Positions 19,601-30,600 of a stretch of 32,505 nt of DNA are shown in pieces. The translations under genes and the position numbers were made by a program. The notes beneath the pieces are model-generated. The model was given only the letters and a program-made list of their open reading frames with translations, made no database searches and was not told where the DNA came from. The stretch is taken from contig JAKCWW010006100.1 in assembly GCA_026260175.1 (NCBI GenBank), forward strand, positions 1,092 to 33,596, in the 5' to 3' direction. Source of the DNA: Reticulitermes lucifugus. Taxonomy: Eukaryota > Arthropoda > Insecta > Blattodea > Rhinotermitidae. Each line of letters opens with the position of its first letter. The first letter of the stretch is position 1.

Positions 19601-22600
19601 TTGTTACATACTTATTTGGTGAGATTGTTTGTCACTCTGAAGACTTGTCATCATCTCGTGATACATTAGAGTTTGAGTTTTGTGTGATAGTCATGGAAAC
19701 ACTCACCAAGATACAGTCCCACATCACACTTTTTTCACATGACTGGAACTCCTTTTTTCCCCTCATGCAGTACAAGTATGGCAATACTGTCTGGAGGAAG
19801 GATATGGCCAGTGACTACTGAATTTTACTTCAAGCCGTCTAACTTGTTTCTGTGAAACACAGGGCCTGCCCAGAGGTTGACATGGGTGAGGGTGTCTCCC
19901 TGTCCTTTCAATCAAGTTCCACACGAGGGAAAGTCAGAAGTCTCTGTAAGTCATTTTGGTCCCAAATTCAGTCAAGAGAAGGAAGCTGTTATGAATTGTT
20001 ATGTCTAAGAAGTGGAAAATATTTTTTGTCTACTTCCATGTATGGCATTGTATCAAATAACTGTCTACCATCCTGTGGCCTGCGTCAACATAACACATAT
20101 GTTTGTTGTAGTCTTGTATGATTTCTGGTGTCATAGCATTTCCCTGTTCATTACCAAAAGGCAACATTTGGTGTGTGTACTTGTCATTATGTGTATGTCT
20201 CATTCCAGACTATTGCTGTGAAGTCGTCTCTAGTCCTGGTAAAATGCCACCTCATTTCAGTCAGTTGTTTTGTGGCAGCAAGTCATGTGACATTTCTTGT
20301 TTGTTAGGTCTTACTCTTCTGCAACAATTGATTTTCCACTTTGTCAGACTGTCATATAAATCAGACAATGAAAAAAATATTGCCCATATACAGTTTATGT
20401 CCACATCCCTCCACCTTTCTTGTCAAGTGTCTCATGAGTCAGTGTCATATCTGCAGTCGCAAGTGCTCTGTTCTGCCCAAAGCACCTGTCAGTGTCATAC
20501 AGTTGTGCTTCTTGGGTGTGTACTGTTTGAAGTTACCTGTCCTTTGAGAAGTGCCATTATTGCACCCACAGTCAGATATTTGGAAGATATATCATATTTT
20601 TGAGTAAGCATCATTCAGCGTGTCAAAAAAGGTCTTAATTTTTATAGTCTGTCATAGTTTGGATAATTATTGCCAGTAGAGTTGTGATTGTTTGAAAAGT
20701 GGAGGTATGGAAGAATGTGTAGGAACATGTCACATGTCATTTTTTCCTTTAAAGTGGTGTAAGGAACTATTCAGTCACAGTCCATTGGCCTTGCAGGCTG
20801 TCTCATATGTCATGTCCCATCTGAATAATAATTGCCAGAAAAAAGAAACATTTTGGATTCCCTGATGTCTGGTACAGTAGTATGTCCATTGTCTCATATG
20901 TTCAAATGCTGTTGATAGTACTGATTGCTCTCCTCCACCAACAGAGTAATGGCTGCAGCAAAGTTCAACATGAAAATGCTGTCTGGGGTCAAGTGCTTAT
21001 TTGTATGAGGTACCGTGTTTTGTGTTTTGCCAGTTTTATCACAAGTGAACTGATGAATTTTGGTGTTTATTGTACATGTCTGTTGTCTCCATGCTTAAGA
21101 ATGTGGAGGTGTATGTGGGGATAGTCTTGTCACTGTCAGAATGTGTTCATCTGTGTTGTAGTCTTGAGCACCACTGTGCCTCTGGTTTGTCATTTGACCT
21201 CACTTGTACACACTTTGATGAGACAAAACTGGCTCTTCTTCCATGTCATATAAGTCAGTTCCAGACATGTCCTCTGCAGAATGTGGGTCAAGTATCAAAT
21301 CAGCAATATCATTTCTAAGCCTATCGTCTGAAGTATGAGTGGAAACTTGTAATGCTAGTGACACAAAGATGCACTCACTAAAGCAACAGCAGAGAGACCA
21401 TTGGTTTTCTCTTCCCTAAGCAGATTAGCCTTCAAGAAAAATTTGAACAAGGCAAAATTGTTTTTCTTGACACAGTGCAATGGGAAGAAGGTCATAAATC
21501 TAACTAATAGGGCAAAAATTTTAAGAAAATGAATGTACAGCCTTGTCAGAATTGTGTGGTGCATTTTGAAACAGAGGAAAATAATTTCTTATAGATAATG
21601 AGGACAGGAGAAAAAAACATAGAAGAAAATGAAAAAGATGCAGTCTAATAAAAATCGATACAGAGTGAGTCATCACACTTTCGTATACATATAAACACAT
21701 TCATTCTTTAAAAAATCAGTTTTTATGTGGAACTTAACATTCAAAACTGTAATATATATATACAGTGTATTTCTAAGTCACTGCATTTCAGAAATTTAAA
21801 TGTCCATGCTTAGCCAGAATACTTGGGCCATTACAAGATACAGTTGGCATTTAAGCTTGTTAACTAAAGGTTAAATATAAAGGAAATGTAGTGTCAAATC
21901 AGACTTGTTTGTGCTTATGAATAAACCATTATTGTTAATTAAGATGATGCAAATTTATATTTTATGTGGTCTGTCTTGTGAGATTTGAGGTTTTACACCA
22001 TTGGTGTTGAGGATTCTAGTCTGTGTTATTTATTGTGATAAAAATTACAAAATATGATTTACTTGTTTTAAGAACTTTTTGTGTTAATATTCTTTAATAA
22101 TTTTTCTTTTAATTGCTTACATGAGGGCGTTGGTACTTGCCGTCATATTTTTTATTGACAAAGTAATTATGTGTAAATAAAGTGAAAATGATTTCCCAAT
22201 GAATTCACTGCAGTTTTGCATACCTCCTTGGCTGTATGTTCATTTGTTGCAAATACAAGCCCATTGTTGCAAAGCTAATCACACTGCAGATGTAACAGAA
22301 ATATACCTGTGTGTTGTAATAGGAGGTTTTCACTTTTTCCAGAAGTGGTAAATTAGTTTTCATTGTTAGTGAATTGAGTGTATATGTGCTTGAAGGTGAA
22401 CACTGATCCAGAGAAGACACGGGAGGAAATTTTGTCACTGATAGCTCATCATGTTACTGCTGTTAACTACATTTATCGGGACACCAAGTTTGATGGCCGA
22501 GTTGAACATCGCAACATTAAGTTTGAAGTTCAGAGGATAAAGGTACCTCTTTAGCATTACAGACATTTTATAGTGGTTGTGTTGTGTGAAGTTACTGAAG

Positions 22601-24646
22601 CTGATTATGATATTTAGATGGTCCTTGTAAAAGTGCAAGATATTTTAGCATATGTAATTAAAGGCTGTTATATTTCTCATAAACTATGCATTGGTGTACA
22701 TGCCTGTTGTGTGTATGAACATCACTTGTACACTGGGCATGAAGGCAGTGTGTTCCTTAGAAACGGTGTCAATCCATCTAATTACAACATTGTGTCATAA
22801 TCCAGAAGATGGAAATATAAATGCATTCTCTCGCAAACTATTTTAAAGTGCGTAAAGACTTAGTATTCTATATTTTTTGTGTGACGTAGTATTTTTGTGT
22901 GCTGTCATATCTTGGCAGAGCTCCTGTAAAAATTGCTGTACCTGGCTGTATGCTCTTAAGAACTTGAGAACTGTTGGAACACATTTTTATGAAATGTGAT
23001 GGAGAATTTTACAAAAAATTTTATTTCATTTTTAGTTTTAAAACCAGACAGCAGTAACAAGCTGTTTGCATGAAGACCTGATGCTTTTGTGCTTGCATCT
23101 CCAGCAAAACTCCCTACATATTTATCACAGCAAAAAAATGTTGTCACTGAAAGTTGCTGAGGAGAGTGAAACTTATGTCTTTATGTCCATACATTTTTGC
23201 TGTAAATCTTATGGTCCTTTAAAGTGTCCACTAATAGTGAATAGTTTATATGTGAATTTAATATTTGTTTACTGTAAGGGCAGAGTTTATCATAGTCATC
23301 ATTTATTTTTACTTCACATGATTTTGTGGCCCTGGTGTGTTTGTTGTGTGAAAAGTATAAGACATGTTTAAGATGCATTTGTTAATGTTTTGCTTGAAGT
23401 CATGAGTTTTGTGCTGTTGATATCGGCATCACAACTTAAAATCCACAAACTGAAAAATGTTGTTTGAGTAACAGAGGTAGTGCACAGAATTGTTATGCTG
23501 TATGTACAGGAAGACCTGAGTGTTTTTTGCAGCATAGCTGATGTGTCTGCAAATCAGACATTCACTCACACAGACTGGGGTAGAAATGAACATGTACAGA
23601 TTTTGTGCTGGAAGTGTTCCAGATTATTAGTGTTGGCAACCATCTGTAAGTTCTTGTTTAGAGTTGTGACAGGACTTAAGTGTCCAAATATGAAGTATGT
23701 ATTTTTCTAATGTATTGAAATTGAAGTGAGGGATTTATTTTTGCAAGTGCGTAGTTAATGAAGAGATGCCACAACACGTCTGAATTAACTGTTGTTTGAT
23801 ACATATTTTCTTTGTTGATGTTTAGATTGATGATGATACACCATGTCGGAGAGGGTACCATGGGGAGTCAAATCAATTCTGCCAAGAGAACATAGATGTA
23901 AGCAACTTCCTGAACCTCCACTCTCTGGGGAACCATGAGGACTTCTGCCTAGCTTATGTGTTCACATACAGGGATTTCACAGGAGGCACATTAGGCCTTG
24001 CATGGGTCGCTTCTGCCTCAGGTGTGTGTCTTCAGATGGAATTACTGCAGTATGTGTAGAGAGTACTTGAGTTTAAAAACGAGTTGTAACTGTGGCTGCA
24101 CAAAGGATAAATACTTACACATAACCTATGTCATGTAAATGACAAGACAATATTTTTTGTTTGAGAACATTTTTTATTAGCTTTGCAGGAAACAGTTCTT
24201 GCCATGTACATAGAACTGTTATAACCCTTTCTTATACGCTGTTGAATATGTAAAATCTAACAGGGTATGGACAGTGGACTGCAGCATATTGAAAGTCAGT
24301 TTAAATCCAGCCACAAAGAACTATAGAATGCTGAAGTGCTGTGTAATTAATGTCATCAATACATAACAAAAAGTTACAAGTATATATTACAGCAGATTCA
24401 TTGTTGTTTTAAGAACACCTTTATTATACTGAAATTGATTTAATATCCAAGAATGCCATAATATTACCAGAATATCAATTGAAAATTCAGTGGGAAAACT
24501 GGACATTTCCTCATCTGTAGGTATGATTTCCATAGATAACCTTGCCATTGATCCACTCTTGTCCATTATGGCACAGGAGGGATGCATTGAAGTCATGAGC
24601 TTTCTGAATGTGAGTGGTGTGAATGGAAGGCTTCTTGATAGATCAG

Positions 24647-24687
<41 letters not shown>

Positions 24688-27600
24688 GTCTAGATGTGCT
24701 TTTTTTAAGGTCAAGATCAACCCTAGTACTGACTGATGGAACTGATACAGTTCTGTTTACTGTAGCCATATTCTGGCTGCATTGGTAACTAAAATCCTTT
24801 TTGCGTTTGATTTCTGTGCAATCAGAATAGCAGTGACCCATCAGAGTGTCTGTGGGCTAATTATGTAATAATGACAAAAGAGGAAAAATATCATTACAGT
24901 CACCCTCAGATTGTACCTGGTAGGTATGTAAGGAATGAGATGGGATAGCTTAGTACAGTGACTGGCTGCAGGCTATGCTGGTTGGGTTTAATTCCCAGCA
25001 GGGCCAGTTTTTTCTTTTAAATTGGTGCCACTGATATCAATAAGCTCTTGAGGCCACAGTCCTCTGTCGAGTGTGAAGCTGACCATCCACTTCTACTTCC
25101 TGCAGAGTTTCAGAATGTATGAAGCTGTACGTCTGCTGTCCCTTACACCTTTGTGTAACTCTGCTTAATCAAGCACTAGGGACAACTATACTATAAATGT
25201 GTAGGTAATGTGAGTGTATGTTACAGAGTCAACAGTAAAATCTGAGGACAAATATACATTTTGTGTTCTGACAATTATTATCCAAGTTTCAGCCATGGTT
25301 TCTCAGTTTTAATTGTCGTTACTCACACGACAACATACTGCTGAATAAGACATAATCCCTGCTTCTTCAGAATAATGGTTGTTAAGCTACTTATACAACA
25401 ACTTTCATTGGGTCATTGCTGAATTTGTTTCTTACTATCATTGTATCAGTCTTGATGGATGCTGCTAATATTACAGTCTGTGAATTTGGTGAATATTACA
25501 TTTTTTTAGGACACTTGTTTTTTTAATATGCTGACTGCCATTTTGAAATGTCTTATGGAAGCACTGTAATATTAACGTGTCACTTCGTTGGTCATTACAC
25601 TTCGGCAGCTGGTAAATCATGAAACAAATTTGTATATAGGCTAGGGAGTTCAGCTCATCAATCTGCACTGGACATAAACTGAATTTGTGTTGGAGAAAAG
25701 GAAGTGAGAACAGATATAAATCTATCTCAGGGGTTGCCCTTCAAGCTTATCATTAAAGTAACATGCCATCTGTTATATTATCATGAAATGTTGGAACATA
25801 TTTGTCTTTTCTGTCATAAACAGTAATAACTTTTTATACCATGTAATATAAATTTGGAATTTATGCTGATTGTTTGTAGCTAATTTGTTGGTTGTAAATA
25901 AAAGTGTAAGTAATATATTGCCAGCCCTCTCTTTAAGACTTTTGTGTGCTTTTTCTGAAGCTAGTATTCAGAAACAGAATTTTGTGTTTCAGAATTGCAA
26001 TTTTTGAACAATAAATTGGCTTATCTAAATGTTCTCAGTAGTAGACTTGGATTTGTAGAGTGTAAATAATGTGTCATTTTGTATAGACATGATTTTTCTT
26101 GTGATTGCTGTTGTGTGGTTCATATGATATTGATGAGTTTTCAGTGGTGTGTTTTCTTGTGTTTGGTTTCAGGAGCCTCGGGAGGCATATGTGAGAAGTA
26201 CAAAACCTATACTGAGACAGTGGGTGGTTTGTACCAGTCTACTAAGCGTAGTCTGAACACTGGTATCATCACATTTGTGAACTACAATAGTCGTGTCCCA
26301 CCGAAGGTGTCACAGCTAACATTGGCTCATGAAATAGGTCACAACTTTGGATCACCGGTATGTGAACAGCAAATAGTTTAGCACTTACATGATCAGTTTT
26401 ACTGTCCACAGTGATGCACATAACCAGCATGTGACTAGCAAATAGTGTGGCAATGTGATCAGGGTTACTGTCCAGTAATGCATATGCCAAGGGGTAATTT
26501 ATGGACATATTGGGGTATCTGAGAAAATGCAGTATATGTGACAGTATGATTTGTAATGTTTTAAACACTTTTTTTGTTGCTCTTTTTAGTGAAGTTTTGT
26601 TTTGACATTATAAAACATGGTCTGTGAGGGAAGTAAGCAGCAGTATTTAAAAACATGTTACTATGTAATGAAATATTCTGAGAGTAGAAGCTATGTGGAA
26701 GGTATAGAATGGAGGAGGATACATACATAATGAGACATTCTGTTACATAAAGCTCTCCTGTTACTTTTAGAATTGTTATGTTGGGAGGCTATAATTGGGT
26801 AGACATACAGCTTGGGTAGTGAAAATAAAGTACATGCAGAAGTTTGCTTGGGAAACTCTTAGAAGGTAGCCACTTGGAAAATAAAGGAGGGGTAAGAATG
26901 GACATCAGAGATACAGGTTGTGAAAGTGGGAACTGGCTTGACGGGGCTCATGCTTGTGTCCATTGGAGGGGTTTCATATTTGTGCAGCTTAAGGTCTGTG
27001 TTGTATTACCAGTGAGTGAGAGTGTGTTACTTTTTTAGTAATGTTACATTAACATGTATAAATTACCAGAGCAAACTGAAGTTTGTTACAAAGGAATTTT
27101 ATTTTTAGAGTAATGCTGCCGTCTTCATTTTTAGTGGCAGGAAACCGTCACACATACCTGTGTTCATATATTCTGTTTGCAGCATGACTATCCACAAGAA
27201 TGTCGACCTGGTGGTTCAAGTGGCAACTTCATCATGTTTGCGTCAGCTACGAGTGGTGATCGTCCCAACAACAGCAAGTTTTCAAGTTGTAGTATTGGAA
27301 ACATTAGCAATGTGCTGGATGCCATTGAGGACAACAAAAAGAGAAACTGTTTTTCTGGTGAGTGTGGTGTTGCATTTATAAATTATCTTGAAGTCAGCTG
27401 TAGAATATACACAAGCTGCATCCTGTCGTTTGTGTGTAAAATGTGTAAATGTGTGAAGAAAAATGAATGTATAACTTTCCAAGGTCTGCTGCATAGTGTA
27501 ACTGTATTTTCCAGTTTGTGTACAAAATTTTGTTAAAGGTAAATTTGTTATAACCAAGGTAACAAATTTTAAACAGTAGTAAATATTTCTTTTACCATAT

Positions 27601-30600
27601 TCCATTCAGTTGCTTACGTCTTGTAGGTGGTAGTTCTTTTTTTCATGTTTACCCGTGAAATATTTTAGGCAAGAAAGCTGTTTTACAACAGTCATTAGAC
27701 TGGGATTCAAGACACTCATGGGAATTAAACTCAAGTGCCTATTTTTCCACGAGTTCTTATACACTTACTTAAGTCTTAAAATGTTCCTTGTGTTATTAAC
27801 TGATTGTGTACTACTTAATGAGGAGCTTCATAATTGATACTCGTCACAAAATATTACTGGGGTATGAAATATGAGGTTCTGACAGTGGTATTATGATTAC
27901 AGTCTTTGTCTGGGAGGTGATGTCACATAGTTTAGTAGACAGATGTGTCTGTACCAAATTACATGACATTATGTCCCAAGAGACCTTAATCCTATTATTA
28001 GGTTGATCAATGGACTGTGCTGCTTGGAGTTCCTTAATTGTCAGTATAATTTCTTTCCAAATTGTATTCATATCGTAGTGTCGGAAGGAGCGTTCTGTGG
28101 CAACAAGATAGTTGAGGCAGGTGAGGAGTGTGATTGTGGCTATGATGAAGAAGAATGCACAGACAAGTGCTGCTATCCTCGCCTGTTCACAAATGATAAG
28201 GTCCAGAATAATTCTGCCACCAGCTGTGCCAGAAAAGCTAACACTCAGTGCAGGTATGGTGCCTGTTTGTTAGTGTATGATCAAGAGATTTACTAGCTTG
28301 GTCTTGAATACAGCGAACACAAGAGCTCTAAGTGTGACCAAATACCCATCCCATTCACTGTAAAGAATTCTTAACATAGCAAAGTTAAAAAAAGTGGGTT
28401 CTCATAATTTTTATGTTTACTGAAATAGCTTGAAGTGTAAAGAGACTGGACACTGGGTAAATGAAGTTTCAGATACAAAATGTTTTTTATTTCACTGTTT
28501 CCCACCCGTTATTAATAATTGGTAATGAATTCCTTCATTACAAAATTCATGTTTATGAAAATTTAATGTTATGAACTAGGTATTAAGCTCATTGTGGTCA
28601 TTTTAGCAAAATGAGTTTTAAGTGTATATGAAAAAAATATTCTTAAAATAGCTCATCAGATGTAATTTTTGCACCTGATTTGAATGTCAGGTAAAATAGT
28701 CTTTCATTTCCTAACATTTTATGGAAGAAAATGCTCGTAACCTAGAGAAAATACATTGTTCCATGGTGTCTGCTTTTTCTTTATGTTGAATAATAAGTAC
28801 AGATTACCAACCATTTTAAACACATTTACCTGATCACAAACACATAAGGACTGTAACTGTAAAACTGACAGTACTTGGCCAATATTGGCAAACCTCAAAA
28901 TGCAGACTCTGTATGAAAACATCATTGAGAGGCACATCATATCATACAGCAATGTAAATTATTGTATTGTTGTTAGAAATTACTAGATTCTCTTTTCAAC
29001 ACACTTCTAGTATTTATATGCTGGTAGGAAATTCAAACTGACCAGGTTCATATGTCAGTAGGAACTATTTTCTATCATAGAACTAGTCTGCTTCTTAATT
29101 GCTTTGAGGTGTCAGTAAAACAGCTGGGGCCAGCATTTTTCCTGCCACATTGACGGAGGGGAACAAAAAAGTCACTGGAGGTGAATTCATAAGCAATTAC
29201 CCAACATAGCACATTCTTTGTTATTTCATCTGTGATTATAACGTGTTTGTACAGTTTTTCCATGTAAGGTAACGTCTGGCCTTTTTTACAGATATAAACA
29301 TATTATTTATTTTATGAATAATGGTTACTAGGATTAGAATGCAGGATAATTTCATTGGCTACACAGGGCTATTCTTCCATAAGGTTGTGTACTACCCTAA
29401 AAATGTTTTAGACAAAGCACAGCAATGTTAACTTTACACACTAAACATTAAAAACTCTATGTTTACTTTTGTTCTTTAAGTATTTTTGTTCTGCTTGTGT
29501 ACTTTCCAGTATTTTTCTTTCAGTTTTTAGAGTGTTAACCTGTTAACTAATGTGAGTTCAATTTCAGCCCAAGTCAAGGTCCCTGCTGCTCTAGTGAGAC
29601 TTGTAGCTTTGTGTTGGAATCTTCTAATGTCCAGTGCAAAGCAGAGTCAGATTGTAGCTGGAGTTCAACTTGCAATGGCCGCACACCTGATTGCCCGCAG
29701 CCAGCCGCCAAAAAGAACAAGACACGTTGTAATGAGGGAACACAGTTATGTATCAATGGTGAATGCACTGGCTCTATCTGTCTAGAGTGGAACCTCACAG
29801 AATGTTTTTTAACCAGCTATATTATACCAAATATTGACAAACGAAAGCTTTGTGAGTTGGCTTGTCAGAATGGAACAGATGCAAGCACTTGTAGAAGTAC
29901 AAGTGAGTTCGCTCATGTAGTTGGCCTCCCACCAGGAGGCATTAGTCTCCGACCAGGATCTCCTTGTGACAACTTTCAGGTATGGTTGTTTTGAAGTTAA
30001 GTGAATATATATTTACCAGTCTTACTACCTGCAGTGTATGAAGAATAGAGTAATGGTAGTTCAGTTTTACTATTGCATTTGTGTAGCATTTCATGACCAT
30101 AATTACTGTAGTAAGTTTTCCTTTTAATTTTTCTGTAGTGAACATCTTGTCACATCTTGATGCTACTATAACATTTGAAGTATAACAGCATAGACAGCAA
30201 TATGAATGATGCAAACATTCCTTTGTATTTATATTCTGAAATCCCAGCTAGATAACCATAATGTTAGTTTTCCCTTGTAAGAAGTTCTTACCAAAGTTGT
30301 AACAGTCTGCATCTTCTGTGTGAGAGTAATTGAGGGCAATGAATACTTCCTTTCAGGTGTCAGAAATTGTAGTGGTAGTGACAAATGTAGCAATTACTGG
30401 GTACTGTTTGTTTTTGTTGCAGCCTGAACAAGATAAATTTGCTACGATGTGCATGAGAAAACGTTGTACTGAGAGGTGGGGGGGGAGATATAAAATAAGC
30501 TTGTACTGATTATAAAAACACATTAACATAAACAGTATTGACATGTGCCAATGTCACTGAAACCAAGGCTCACTTTATATATAGAAAAGTCTGTATTTGA

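Larger units (their letters stand above)
19143..22395 (+). other. kuz intron 4 (3.3 kb)
   Basis: Most of it is a decayed piggyBac element in antisense orientation. The acceptor before exon 5 (gtgcttgaag|GTG) has a poor pyrimidine tract. Confidence 0.7.
24022..26172 (+). other. kuz intron 6
   Basis: It contains an (AAT)n microsatellite and a diverged family A SINE. The acceptor is tggtttcag|GA. Nothing else was recognised. Confidence 0.65.

Noticed and set aside
20118-20603. 161-codon plus-strand open frame, the longest in the window
   Set aside because: It is antisense to the piggyBac transposase remnant. Its protein shows no domain, and the meaningful reading is on the other strand.
29075-29263. 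62-codon minus-strand frame in intron 9
   Set aside because: The protein looks moderately complex, but I could not match it to any transposon or gene family and it lacks flanking signals.
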